A DNA stretch of 47,915 bases from NCBI GenBank assembly GCA_029893765.1, contig JARXZD010000010.1:1-47915 (forward strand). Reading direction: 5' to 3'. A program made the translations under genes and the position numbers. This stretch comes from Bacilli bacterium PM5-9 (GTDB lineage: Bacteria > Bacillota_I > Bacilli_A > JAJDGJ01). Below, in pieces: positions 8,332-16,881 of this stretch (its first letter is position 1; every line of letters begins with the position of its first letter). The notes beneath the pieces are model-generated. The model was given only the letters and a program-made list of their open reading frames with translations, ran no database searches and was not told where the DNA came from.

Positions 8332-8982
8332 GTGATTAGAGTCGCATGTTTTAGTTATAATAATGCATTTTTAAGCAATTTTCATCATGATGAAATAATA
8401 ATAGAGTATTTTAATGATCTTGATATAATTGAATATAGTATCTATGATTTTGTAATTATAATTAACGATAAAAATAATGTAGATTTAGTAAAGTGTCTTG
8501 ATATGATAAAAACAAAGTTTAATAAAACAGTATATATAATTGATAAAGAATATAATGATGAATTAGTTAAGAAAGTTTTTAAAAAAGGGCTCGATGATTA
8601 TTTAACATTTCCAATAGAAAATGAATATTTAATTCAAAAAATAATTAATGATTTTTATAAAAGAGAGAAAAAACATTTAAGTTATTACAAGTACGAAACA
8701 TTAATAATTGATTTTAATGCTTATACAGTTTTAATTGATTACGATGAAATAAAACTTACAAAAATTGAATTTAAGTTATTGAAATTTCTAATTGAAAATT
8801 TAAATAAAGCAGTATCAAGAAAAGAAATAATAGCTAATATATGGGGATATGATTCAAATGATTATCGAACAATAGAAACTCATATTAAGACATTAAGAAA
8901 GAAAATAAAACAATACAAATCTAATATAATAACGGTATGGTCTTATGGTTATGCCTTTATGGAAAACAACAAAAAGCAATAA
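8332..8982 (+). CDS. orphan OmpR/PhoB-type regulator with degenerate receiver
   Basis: A 216-residue protein. The C-terminal half (about 120-212) is a clear OmpR-type winged helix: LTKIEFKLLKFLIEN, the IANIWGYD segment, and RTIETHIKTLRKKI. The N-terminal half has the alternating strand-helix layout of a receiver but lacks its chemistry: no acidic pair after the first strand (RVACFSYN), Ile44-Asn45 at the phospho-aspartate position (YDFVIIIN), and Phe93 where the switch lysine is expected (YLTFPI). No histidine kinase is adjacent. GTG 8332 is chosen, 9 nt after AAGGAG (8317-8322); the upstream in-frame ATGs at 8302 and 8323 precede or abut that site. Confidence 0.82.
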   Translation: MIRVACFSYNNAFLSNFHHDEIIIEYFNDLDIIEYSIYDFVIIINDKNNVDLVKCLDMIKTKFNKTVYIIDKEYNDELVKKVFKKGLDDYLTFPIENEYLIQKIINDFYKREKKHLSYYKYETLIIDFNAYTVLIDYDEIKLTKIEFKLLKFLIENLNKAVSRKEIIANIWGYDSNDYRTIETHIKTLRKKIKQYKSNIITVWSYGYAFMENNKKQ

Positions 8983-8995
8983 TTTGCTTTTTTTT
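8971..8995 (+). terminator. intrinsic terminator after orphan regulator
   Basis: AAAAAGCAA (8971-8979) pairs with TTGCTTTTT (8984-8992) around a TAAT loop that contains the stop codon, with the T-run extending to 8995. Confidence 0.88.
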
Positions 8996-8996
8996 A

Positions 8997-9034
8997 TTGA
9001 CACCACATTAATAGTGTACTATAATAGTGGTACA
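8997..9034 (+). promoter_or_regulatory. consensus promoter with repeat operator for the ABC operon
   Basis: TTGACA (8997-9002), a 17-bp spacer, and TATAAT (9020-9025) form a perfect vegetative promoter. Overlapping the -10 are direct repeats TAATAGTGTAC (9009-9019) and TAATAGTGGTAC (9022-9033), and the inverted repeat TGTAC (9015-9019) / GTACA (9030-9034). This is the expected place for a repressor site, most simply for the GntR protein encoded at the end of the same operon (inference). Confidence 0.85.
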
Positions 9035-9052
9035 GTGATAGGAGGATGAAAA

Positions 9053-9934
9053 ATGATAGAAATAAAAGATGCAACATTTTATTATGACAACAAACTGATT
9101 CTTGATAAGTTAAGCGCTAGCTTTGAAAGTTCACATATTTATGGTGTTGTTGGTGCAAATGGTGCAGGTAAATCGACTTTATTAAAATGTTTAGGAAATA
9201 TTTTTTATTGTAATAGTGGTGAGATATTTTACAATAATCAGAATATTATTGATAATATTGAATATTTAGAAACATTAATGTTACTTGATGAGAATACATC
9301 ATCAAATCAAAATACTATGTTATCACTTACAAAACAATTAGCCAAATTAAAAAATCTTGAAATTGATTATACATATTTGGGTTTCTTAATCGATATGTTT
9401 TCAATTGATAAATCAAAAAAGATTGGTGCAATGTCTAAGGGTAATAAAAGAATAGCCTTCATAGTTGCTGCATTAGCTATAGGAATACAAACTTTAATAT
9501 TAGATGAGTTTTTAGAAGGAATAGATATGGTTAATCGTACCAAAATGAAAAAAGAATTATTAGATTATTGTCAAAAGAATGAAGCCATAATTATAATTGC
9601 TAGTCATACAGTTAGTGATATTGGTGATATTTGTGATAGTGTTGTTTTACTTAAAGATAAAAAAGTTCAGGATGCATATGAAATTGATGATTTAAGAGCA
9701 AAATATTCAACATATCAAGTAGTAATGAATAACAAAGTAGAAAAAACATATTTTGAAAAGCTTGGTTTAAGTTTAATAAAGTATAAATCATTTGAAAATA
9801 TTAGTTGGATTAGTATTGCAAATGATAACGATCAACTTTCAATATTAGATAAAATTGAATGTATTGATATAAAAGAAGTTGATATTAGTTTAGAGGAGGT
9901 AATATATAATGAATTCAAAGTACATAAAAGATAG
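9053..9934 (+). CDS. ABC transporter ATP-binding protein (module 1)
   Basis: A 293-residue ABC ATPase. Walker A GANGAGKST is at 34-42, a divergent signature MSKGNKR at 127-133 (in place of LSGGQ), Walker B TLILDE at 147-152, and the switch His185. The C-terminal 90 residues are an accessory domain like that of YtrB-type ATPases. GGAGG lies before the ATG. It is the first gene of a GntR-controlled operon and is paralogous to the ATPase at 11512 with identical motif spacing. The last 26 nt overlap the permease gene. Such systems in Bacillota often respond to cell-envelope antibiotics; the substrate here is unknown. Confidence 0.92.
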   Translation: MIEIKDATFYYDNKLILDKLSASFESSHIYGVVGANGAGKSTLLKCLGNIFYCNSGEIFYNNQNIIDNIEYLETLMLLDENTSSNQNTMLSLTKQLAKLKNLEIDYTYLGFLIDMFSIDKSKKIGAMSKGNKRIAFIVAALAIGIQTLILDEFLEGIDMVNRTKMKKELLDYCQKNEAIIIIASHTVSDIGDICDSVVLLKDKKVQDAYEIDDLRAKYSTYQVVMNNKVEKTYFEKLGLSLIKYKSFENISWISIANDNDQLSILDKIECIDIKEVDISLEEVIYNEFKVHKR

Positions 9935-11510
9935 TGTAATATTTGCATTTTTTACCTATCTTGCAGCAATTATGATTATTCCATTATTATCACTTCTTTT
10001 TAATGGATTAGGTGTTTCATTTGATGCTGATGCAACTACAATACAAGATGTTGTTGCATTTCTTATAAGACAATCATTTGTAATTGTACCAGCAATACTT
10101 GGGATTGTTCTTATTTATCAATATAATTACTTAGTTAATGAAAAAAAGAATAGTATTATTTCACAAACTCCAGTTAGTGAGGCTGTTAAGTTTTTAGCTC
10201 CAGTTTTCTCATTTTTTTCAATTGGATTAATAATTGATATTATCTTATTTATAATTATTAAGTTATTAGATATTAGTTTTGATGATAACATGTACTTTAT
10301 AATTTTCTATTTGAAATATTTTGTCTTATCGTTTGGATTACTATTTATGGTTACTTCAAAAAACCAAGGTAAATTAGCTGTTTTAGTTTTAATTGCATGT
10401 TTTGCAGTTGTTACAAAAGTTAGTATATTAATGGTTCCAGGATCATATATTTTATTAGAAATAATTACAGTGTTAATTTCTATTGGTATTGTTTTAATCG
10501 CGTTTTCAATTCATTTAAATTGGTTGAAAAAACATAATACAATTTTATTAGATGTTCTATACTATATTGAAGTATTTTCAATCTTATTCATTTTCTTTAG
10601 AACAATTTTTATAACAAAGTATCCAATAGTTACTAATGATTTAGCACTAAATATTGGTGGATATTCAATAAGTTTATTCTCATATTTAATTATAATTCTA
10701 TTAATTATCACAATAACATATTTTCAAAATGCTAAGTTTGATGTTAAAAAAATATTAGTATATTTAGCTCCAGTATTAGTAATAACATTGATTTATGTAG
10801 GAGTAAGTAGTGTGGGCGATAAAAATATAAAAAATTGTGAAAAAAGAGTTGAAAACATTAGTGCATTCAATATTCAAAAAAATGATGAAGAGTACTTTTC
10901 TTTAAGTGTTAATAATGAACAGTTCATGATATTAAATGTTAATGGGAAACAAGATGAACTTAAAAATTTTTTGAAACAAAATATTAAAAGTTGTCCAGTA
11001 AATAATTTATTTGTAAATCAAGGTAGATTTTTTGAAAGTAATCAAACTTTAAATAAAAAAATGATGAAAGAAAAAAATGAAGTACTTATAGAAATAAATG
11101 GGTCTAGTATGATTTTTAATAATGATGATGTTAAAATGAGTGACATTGTTGATAAAATAGAAAATAGTAATGCTTTCATTGTTGTAAACTTTATCTTAGA
11201 TAACAAAAAATATACCTTTGTTTATGCACCAGAAAAGGCAACTAAACAGGAGATAGATAAATATGTTAGCAATGTTTCAAAAGATAATAAATTAGTATTA
11301 ATTGATAGCGAGAATAAAAAAGAATTATTTAATAAAATACTAATTTCTTATGAAACTGAAGGCGATGATCAAGATAGATATGCTGATGTTTTAGTTTCAA
11401 ATGGTAAAAGTTATAATAGTTCTAAAATATACGATTATGAAACTTATGTATACATTGATAATGAAAAATTAGAATATGTAAAACAAATAGTAAAAGAAAG
11501 TGGTGAATAA
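9909..11510 (+). CDS. ABC transporter permease (module 1)
   Basis: A 533-residue membrane protein. About eight or more hydrophobic segments occupy residues 1-300; the rest is a soluble domain of about 230 residues, probably outside the cell, with a mixed alpha/beta pattern and no recognised motif. The start ATG 9909 follows a GAGGAGGT site that lies within the ATPase coding region, so translation is coupled. The same junction (last codons Glu-Glu-Val-Ile-Tyr, ribosome site, start) recurs at the second module, indicating duplication of the gene pair. The annotation as permease rests on context and topology. Confidence 0.82.
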   Translation: MNSKYIKDSVIFAFFTYLAAIMIIPLLSLLFNGLGVSFDADATTIQDVVAFLIRQSFVIVPAILGIVLIYQYNYLVNEKKNSIISQTPVSEAVKFLAPVFSFFSIGLIIDIILFIIIKLLDISFDDNMYFIIFYLKYFVLSFGLLFMVTSKNQGKLAVLVLIACFAVVTKVSILMVPGSYILLEIITVLISIGIVLIAFSIHLNWLKKHNTILLDVLYYIEVFSILFIFFRTIFITKYPIVTNDLALNIGGYSISLFSYLIIILLIITITYFQNAKFDVKKILVYLAPVLVITLIYVGVSSVGDKNIKNCEKRVENISAFNIQKNDEEYFSLSVNNEQFMILNVNGKQDELKNFLKQNIKSCPVNNLFVNQGRFFESNQTLNKKMMKEKNEVLIEINGSSMIFNNDDVKMSDIVDKIENSNAFIVVNFILDNKKYTFVYAPEKATKQEIDKYVSNVSKDNKLVLIDSENKKELFNKILISYETEGDDQDRYADVLVSNGKSYNSSKIYDYETYVYIDNEKLEYVKQIVKESGE

Positions 11511-11511
11511 A

Positions 11512-12384
11512 ATGTTAGAGGTTACTAATCTTGGTTTTAAATATAATGAAGAAGTAATTTTTGAAGATGTAAATATTGATATTGAATTAGGTCATATTTA
11601 TGGTTTAATTGGACCAAATGGATCAGGTAAAACAACATTATTCAATTGCCTATCATCATATTATTATCCAAATAGAGGAGAAATTAAATTTGAAGATGTT
11701 TCGATTGAAAATAATAGTTTATATCTTAAAGAAGTAATTTTATTAGGAGAAAACTTCTATTTTGGTACAGATACAATTATGAAACTAGCAAAGAAACTTG
11801 CTGTTCTATACAATAAAAGTCTTAATAAAAACTTATTAATTGAAATTGTTAATAATTTTAATTTAAAAAGTAATTTAATTTTAAGAAGATTATCAAAAGG
11901 ACAACGTAAATTAGCTATTATTTGCATTGCTTTAGCTTTAAAACCTAAATATTTATTTTTAGATGAATTTCTAGATGGTATTGATATTGTTAATAGGAAA
12001 ATAATGAAAGATATGTTATTAGATTATGTGGTAGATAATAATGCTAGTATTATTATTTCAAGCCATACAACTGATGATATTAAAGATATTTGCGATCAAT
12101 TAATAATGATTAATAATAAAACAATTCAATTTCAATCTAATTTTGATGAAGTGCAGGATATGTATGTTACTTATCAAATAATTAGTGATGAAAAACTAGA
12201 TGAAGATTTTTTTGCAAAGATGAATATTGATGTAAAAGGATATCGAAATTTTAGCAATATTTATTGGGTTAGTGTTAGAGAAAATATTGATTTTGAAAAT
12301 ATAATGAATGATAAAAATATTAAAGATATTAGAAAAATCAACACTTCAATAGAGGAGGTAATATACTATGAGTTCACAGCTTAA
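11512..12384 (+). CDS. ABC transporter ATP-binding protein (module 2)
   Basis: A 290-residue ABC ATPase paralogous to the one at 9053. Walker A GPNGSGKTT is at 34-42, signature LSKGQR at 127-132 (closer to consensus than module 1), Walker B YLFLDE at 147-152, and His185. ATG 11512 is preferred over the GTG at 11500, which lies inside the previous gene; AAAGTGGTGA provides the ribosome site. The two ATPases probably form a heterodimer in which module 1 carries the weaker signature (inference). The 3' end overlaps the next permease gene by 17 nt. Confidence 0.92.
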   Translation: MLEVTNLGFKYNEEVIFEDVNIDIELGHIYGLIGPNGSGKTTLFNCLSSYYYPNRGEIKFEDVSIENNSLYLKEVILLGENFYFGTDTIMKLAKKLAVLYNKSLNKNLLIEIVNNFNLKSNLILRRLSKGQRKLAIICIALALKPKYLFLDEFLDGIDIVNRKIMKDMLLDYVVDNNASIIISSHTTDDIKDICDQLIMINNKTIQFQSNFDEVQDMYVTYQIISDEKLDEDFFAKMNIDVKGYRNFSNIYWVSVRENIDFENIMNDKNIKDIRKINTSIEEVIYYEFTA

Positions 12385-13936
12385 AAGGATATTATTTCAA
12401 GCTAAATTACCAGTATTAATCTTCTTAATTACTTTTGTATCATTTGTTATTATTTTATTAGCAAATGGTGGTAGTGATGATGCTTTAATATTAGATGTTT
12501 TTAACTTAATTATTTCTTGCTCGATTATAGTTGCAATTTTATCTGGTTTAGTTAAATATAGTTCACTAATTTCAAAAAGCAAAGATGAGTTTAGAATGAA
12601 TGGTGTAGGAAATAGAATAATTAAATATTTTGAGCCATTAATAGCTGATTTTATAGTGTTTATTATCATTGATATAGTTATACTAGCAATTTATTATGGT
12701 TATGATATCAGTGGTATTATTGAAAAAAGCAATGGTAAATTTAGTGCGATTTATCTTAGTGCATATTCATTTGTTTTGGTTAAATATTTAATTTCGAGTG
12801 TTATCTTCTTTAGCTTTAGTATTGTTAAAAATTGGAGTGATTTAATTGGTGTTGCACTTATACAATTGTTTTCATTAAGATTTTTTTCAGAGCTATTTGC
12901 CTTTAATAATTTAATAATATTTGCTACTATCTTTATTTTATTAATTACTTCTTATATTATTTACTATATAAAGTATAAAAAACATAATTTTAAATTGATT
13001 GATTATATTTTTTATGGCTATGTAATAACTCTTGTTGTTTTAAACTTATTTAGAGATTTATTTCCAACTCCTTATTTAACTAGAGATTGGTTAAATTTTG
13101 GGATAAGTAACACTTATATTAATGTTTTTGGTTTAGTACTATTACTTGCTGTAATATTCATATTAATAGGATTTAAAGAAAAAAGAATTATGAGTTATAA
13201 AATCTTTATTGGTTTATATTTAATTCCACTAGCTTTAGGTTCATCACTATTTTTTGCAAGTTCATATTGTAAAGAAGTAAATGATGTTAAAAACTTTGAA
13301 GTATATACAAACTCAAATGAAATGAAAAGTTTTGTAAATTATGAAGAGTGGAGTTATTCGTATCCTGGTGGTAATATTGTTGAAAGTAAAGAAAGTGAAC
13401 AATTGCTTGAGTTACAAAATAAAATAATTGATAAAATTATTTATAAAGTAAAAAACATTGATACTTCTTTGATTGATAGTGTTTACCTAAATGATAAGGG
13501 TATGCTTTTAATAAGTGTTTATAATAATGAAAAACAATATTATATTAATGGAATAATCAAACATGAAGATTTGAATAATATCTTTAAAGATCAAGGATAT
13601 CAAGTAAAAACATTTTATGAAGTAGATTTTATTAATGATACTAACTATATTATTGAAAGTGGTAATAAAAGTAATAATATTAAAAATTACGATAATATTA
13701 GTGAATTAGATTTAGAGCATAAAATAATGATTAATGATGAATTATATAATTTTCTTAGTACATTAACTTATTCTTATAGTGATGAATATATATATATTGA
13801 TAGCGATCATAGAGTAAAAAAATATGAAGTTTTTGAAAAAGATGGTAAGGTTTCTAATAATGTATTTTCTGATTATGCATATGTTAATGAAAAAGACATT
13901 AGTAAGTTTTTAAAGCAAATTAAGGAGGAGAAGTAA
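12368..13936 (+). CDS. ABC transporter permease (module 2)
   Basis: A 522-residue membrane protein matching the module 1 permease in layout: about eight to ten hydrophobic segments up to residue 300, then a soluble C-terminal domain of about 220 residues. The start ATG 12368 has the ribosome site AGAGGAGGT, placed as in module 1. Sequence identity to module 1 is low outside the first residues, so the duplication is old. It is followed after one base by the GntR gene. Function as export permease or sensor is inferred. Confidence 0.82.
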   Translation: MSSQLKRILFQAKLPVLIFLITFVSFVIILLANGGSDDALILDVFNLIISCSIIVAILSGLVKYSSLISKSKDEFRMNGVGNRIIKYFEPLIADFIVFIIIDIVILAIYYGYDISGIIEKSNGKFSAIYLSAYSFVLVKYLISSVIFFSFSIVKNWSDLIGVALIQLFSLRFFSELFAFNNLIIFATIFILLITSYIIYYIKYKKHNFKLIDYIFYGYVITLVVLNLFRDLFPTPYLTRDWLNFGISNTYINVFGLVLLLAVIFILIGFKEKRIMSYKIFIGLYLIPLALGSSLFFASSYCKEVNDVKNFEVYTNSNEMKSFVNYEEWSYSYPGGNIVESKESEQLLELQNKIIDKIIYKVKNIDTSLIDSVYLNDKGMLLISVYNNEKQYYINGIIKHEDLNNIFKDQGYQVKTFYEVDFINDTNYIIESGNKSNNIKNYDNISELDLEHKIMINDELYNFLSTLTYSYSDEYIYIDSDHRVKKYEVFEKDGKVSNNVFSDYAYVNEKDISKFLKQIKEEK

Positions 13937-13937
13937 G

Positions 13938-14297
13938 ATGTTTGATATAAATTTAAATAGTTCTAATCCTGTATATGTTGAAATTGCAAATACAATTATA
14001 AAATTAATTATAAATGGCACTTTTAAAGAACATGATAAACTACCTTCAATTAGAACATTATCGCAATCATTATCTATTAATCATAACACTGTAAATAGAG
14101 CATATTTAGAGTTAGAGCATAAAGGATATGTATATTCAAAACCAGGAATGGGTATGTTTGTTTGTGAGAATATTGATGATTTGAACAAAGTTGAAAATAA
14201 AAGAATGATTGATGAATTTAAAGTAAAAATAAATGAATTAAGAGAAGTGGGCGTAAAAAAAGAGGACTTAATTGTAATTATTAATGAAATTTATTAA
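13938..14297 (+). CDS. GntR family regulator, YtrA subfamily
   Basis: A 119-residue repressor with the short architecture of the YtrA subfamily: a winged helix (about residues 12-77) containing DKLPSIRTLSQSLSINHNTV and the wing GYVYSKPGMGMFV, then a two-helix dimerisation tail of about 40 residues. YtrA-type genes normally accompany ABC transporters and repress them. Here the gene is last in the operon instead of first. AAGGAGGAG lies before the ATG. The repeats in the promoter at 8997-9034 are its likely target (inference). Confidence 0.92.
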   Translation: MFDINLNSSNPVYVEIANTIIKLIINGTFKEHDKLPSIRTLSQSLSINHNTVNRAYLELEHKGYVYSKPGMGMFVCENIDDLNKVENKRMIDEFKVKINELREVGVKKEDLIVIINEIY

Positions 14298-14322
14298 AAG
14301 TGATTGACAATAATCACTTTTT
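14296..14322 (+). terminator. terminator of the ABC operon, overlapping a promoter
   Basis: AAAAGTGATT (14296-14305) pairs with AATCACTTTT (14312-14321), with a short T-run. The loop contains part of the TTGACA box of the next promoter. Confidence 0.75.
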
Positions 14323-14333
14323 AAATTTATAAT
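14304..14333 (+). promoter_or_regulatory. promoter of the AIM24 gene
   Basis: TTGACA (14304-14309), an 18-bp spacer, and TATAAT (14328-14333), 24 nt before the AIM24 start codon. The -35 box is embedded in the upstream terminator hairpin. Confidence 0.82.
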
Positions 14334-14357
14334 GAGAAAAAAAAGGAGATAAAAATA

Positions 14358-15029
14358 ATGAGATATACAAAAACTGAATCTAAAACAAGCCCTCTAATTA
14401 CTGTTGAGTTAAATGATGGTGAATCAATTAAAACTGAACCAGGTGCAATGGTATTTCATAATGGTAAAGTTAGTTTAGAGGGAAAAATGAATGGTGGTTT
14501 TGGTAAGGCGTTGATGAAAAAAATGTTTACTAATGAAAGTTTTTTTATTACAACAGCTACTGGAACAGAGAATGGTGGTAAAATTGGTATTGCTCCAAAA
14601 GGATTTGGAGATATTCATGAAATTAAAGTTGGACCAAGTCAATGGTTATTAAATGATGGTGCTTATTTAGCAAGTGATGCTACTGTTGATTATACAACTA
14701 AATCTCAAGGAATTGGGAAAGCAATGTTTGGAAAAACTGGGGGATTATTTGTTATTCAAACTTCAGGTGAAGGTTCAATGTTAATTAATTCATTTGGATC
14801 ATTAATGGAATTTGAATTAGATGGAGATCAATCAATTGTTATTGATAATGGACATGTTGTATGTTGGGAAGATACTTTAACATATAAAATGGAAGTAGCA
14901 AGTGGTACTTTTGGTTTTACAACTGGTGAGGGTCTAGTATGTCGTTTTTCTGGTAAAGGTAAAGTTATTTTACAAACTAGAAATATTGAAAATTTTGCTG
15001 GAATTTTATCATCATTTATGGTGCAATAA
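14358..15029 (+). CDS. AIM24 family protein
   Basis: A 223-residue soluble protein of the AIM24/TIGR00266 family, glycine-rich and all-beta, with the conserved opening VELNDGESIKTEPGAMV (about 12-28) and repeated Gly-rich turns such as GLFVIQTSGEGSMLI. Bacterial members have a trimeric TRAP-like fold; their role is not known. It has its own consensus promoter and AAAGGAG ribosome site and ends in a terminator, so it is a single-gene transcript. Not a mitochondrial protein despite the family name. Confidence 0.9.
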   Translation: MRYTKTESKTSPLITVELNDGESIKTEPGAMVFHNGKVSLEGKMNGGFGKALMKKMFTNESFFITTATGTENGGKIGIAPKGFGDIHEIKVGPSQWLLNDGAYLASDATVDYTTKSQGIGKAMFGKTGGLFVIQTSGEGSMLINSFGSLMEFELDGDQSIVIDNGHVVCWEDTLTYKMEVASGTFGFTTGEGLVCRFSGKGKVILQTRNIENFAGILSSFMVQ

Positions 15030-15042
15030 ACATTTGTAATCT

Positions 15043-15067
15043 AAAAAAGAGCGAGTTTGCTCTTTTT
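15043..15067 (+). terminator. intrinsic terminator after AIM24 gene
   Basis: AAAAAGAGC (15044-15052) pairs with GCTCTTTTT (15059-15067) around GAGTTT. Confidence 0.85.
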
Positions 15068-15090
15068 CTTTGTAAAGAATTAAAAAACTC

Positions 15091-15119
15091 TTGATTTTAG
15101 GGTGTGCATCTAGTATAAT
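15091..15119 (+). promoter_or_regulatory. tRNA-Trp promoter
   Basis: TTGATT (15091-15096), a 17-bp spacer, and TATAAT (15114-15119), ending 11 nt before the mature 5' end of the tRNA. Confidence 0.82.
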
Positions 15120-15130
15120 CAATAGGGTAT

Positions 15131-15204
15131 AGGGGCGTAGTTAAATGGTATAACCACGGTCTCCAAAACCGTTATCGCGGGTTCGACTCCTGCCGCCCCT
15201 GCCA
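15131..15204 (+). tRNA. trnW: tRNA-Trp (anticodon CCA)
   Basis: A full cloverleaf: acceptor stem AGGGGCG (15131-15137) with CGCCCCT (15194-15200), discriminator G15201 and an encoded CCA end (15202-15204). The anticodon stem ACGGT/ACCGT encloses CTCCAAA, giving anticodon CCA at 15153-15155, which reads only UGG. The T arm contains GGTTCGACTCC. A dedicated promoter and terminator flank it. Because the anticodon is CCA and not TCA, there is no sign here of UGA decoding as Trp. Confidence 0.97.
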
Positions 15205-15213
15205 TTAGTATGC

Positions 15214-15240
15214 AAAACACCTTTAAGTAGGTGTTTTTTT
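15214..15240 (+). terminator. intrinsic terminator after tRNA-Trp
   Basis: AAAACACCT (15214-15222) pairs with AGGTGTTTT (15229-15237), loop TTAAGT, then T to 15240. Confidence 0.9.
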
Positions 15241-15373
15241 ATATAAATATCTTTTTAATAACATATTTTAAATTTAGTTATTCACTTCATTTTCAAAATA
15301 TTAATTATTTTTTGTAATATAAATGCTTAAGTTTATTAATGTCCGAAAATGGCTAATTTTTAGTATTTGCTTA

Positions 15374-15382
15374 TGTTATACT
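15374..15382 (+). promoter_or_regulatory. extended -10 of the ada operon
   Basis: TG-T-TATACT (15374-15382) is an extended -10 element 20 nt before the start codon; no good -35 is present, as expected for an activator-dependent promoter. The 130 nt upstream, back to the tRNA terminator, hold no gene and no other clear signal. Confidence 0.6.
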
Positions 15383-15402
15383 ATTGTTAGAGGTGATATA
15401 CT

Positions 15403-16881
15403 ATGTTAGATAATCAATCAATGTATGATATTTTTAAGACTAAAGATGCAAGATATGATGGAAGATTTTTTGTTGGAGTATCTTCTACTGGTATTTATTG
15501 TCGTCCAATATGCCATGCTAAAATACCTAAGCAAGAGAATTGCACGTATTATTCTACTGCAGCTCAAGCAGAGAAGGCTGGATATCGTCCATGTTTGCTT
15601 TGTCGCCCTGAATTAGCTCCTGGAAACGCTATAATTGATGCAAGTAGTATCATTGCTAGTCAATGTGCTAAAATGCTTGAAAAAAGCTGCTCGGACCATC
15701 AAAGTATCAGTGATATTGCTTATCAACTCGGTTGTAGTGATCGTCATCTTCGTAGAGTATTTTTAAAAGAGTATAATGTTACTCCAATTCAATATTTACA
15801 AACATTTCGACTTCTTTTTGCAAAGAGGTTACTTACTGATACAAAAATTTCAATAATTGATGTAGCAATGGCGTCTGGTTTTAAAAGTTTAAGAAGATTT
15901 AATGATGCATTTAAAACTCACTACAAATTAACACCAACTGATTTAAGAAAAAAAGTTATTGATACTTCAAATGATTCAACATCTAATATAAAATTATCAC
16001 TTAGCTATCGACCACCATATCAATGGCAACAAATGCTTTCATTTTTAAAAGCTAACTTAGTTAATGGAGTTGAACTAATAAGTGATGATAAGTATTATCG
16101 TGTAGTTCGCTTTAAAAAAGATGGTGAAGATATTGTAGGTTGGCTTGAAGTTGCTAATGATATTAAAAAGAATGCTTTATTAATTACAATTCATGGTGAA
16201 CTACTATCATATATACCCCATATCTTAGCACGTGTTCGTCATTTATTTGATGTAGAATGTGATCCACAAATAATTTATAATAAATTAAAGGTAATTAATG
16301 AATATAAAAGTGATTTGATTATTGAGGGAACACGATTACCTGGTTGTTTTGAACCTTTTGAAATAGCGCTAATTACTATAATAAAGGAACATTCAAATAA
16401 AGAAGAAGCATCAAAAATAATAAATAATATAATCTATGAATATGCAAAAAAAATTAAAACAAATTATAAAAATCTTAATTATTCATTTATTACTCTAGAT
16501 GATATAATAGATTTAAGTAAAAAAAGTGATGAACAATTAAATTTATTAAATATTAATAGAGATTTGTCAAACAAAATGTTAGCACTTGCTAAAGCATTCG
16601 TTAATGAGGATATTAATTTTTATCATCCATTAAATCCTGATATTGAAATAGAAAAGATGACAACAATTTTAAATATTGAAGAGAAGGTTGCTAAATATAT
16701 TGCTTTAAGAACAATGGAATTAACTAATACTTTTATATATTTAGATAATTTGGATAGTAAAATTAGTATAGATTTGAAAACAAATATTGAAAAAAGGGTA
16801 GACTTACTTAACCCATGGAAGAGTTATTTATCAATTAATTTATTAAATAATTATAAAGGAGGTCAAACTAATGATTTATAA
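15403..16881 (+). CDS. adaA: Ada-type regulator fused to an AlkA-like domain
   Basis: A 492-residue fusion. The Ada metal-binding domain (about 8-75) has its four zinc cysteines, Cys33, Cys37, Cys64 and Cys67; the first accepts methyl groups from DNA phosphotriesters and activates the protein. An AraC-type double helix-turn-helix follows (about 100-183), then an AlkA N-terminal domain (about 198-310) and a glycosylase-like domain (315-480). In the last, the usual GQQVS segment is replaced (KEHSNKEEA, 328-336) and the hairpin GIG is missing (LNIEEKVAKYIA, 423-434), although an Asp (448) remains at the catalytic position. It is probably the adaptive-response activator; glycosylase activity is doubtful. 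AGAGGTGA precedes the ATG. Confidence 0.9.
   Translation: MLDNQSMYDIFKTKDARYDGRFFVGVSSTGIYCRPICHAKIPKQENCTYYSTAAQAEKAGYRPCLLCRPELAPGNAIIDASSIIASQCAKMLEKSCSDHQSISDIAYQLGCSDRHLRRVFLKEYNVTPIQYLQTFRLLFAKRLLTDTKISIIDVAMASGFKSLRRFNDAFKTHYKLTPTDLRKKVIDTSNDSTSNIKLSLSYRPPYQWQQMLSFLKANLVNGVELISDDKYYRVVRFKKDGEDIVGWLEVANDIKKNALLITIHGELLSYIPHILARVRHLFDVECDPQIIYNKLKVINEYKSDLIIEGTRLPGCFEPFEIALITIIKEHSNKEEASKIINNIIYEYAKKIKTNYKNLNYSFITLDDIIDLSKKSDEQLNLLNINRDLSNKMLALAKAFVNEDINFYHPLNPDIEIEKMTTILNIEEKVAKYIALRTMELTNTFIYLDNLDSKISIDLKTNIEKRVDLLNPWKSYLSINLLNNYKGGQTNDL

Noticed and set aside
15131-15204. Mycoplasma-like code (UGA as Trp)
   Set aside because: The tRNA anticodon is CCA, and TGA serves as a stop at several real genes.
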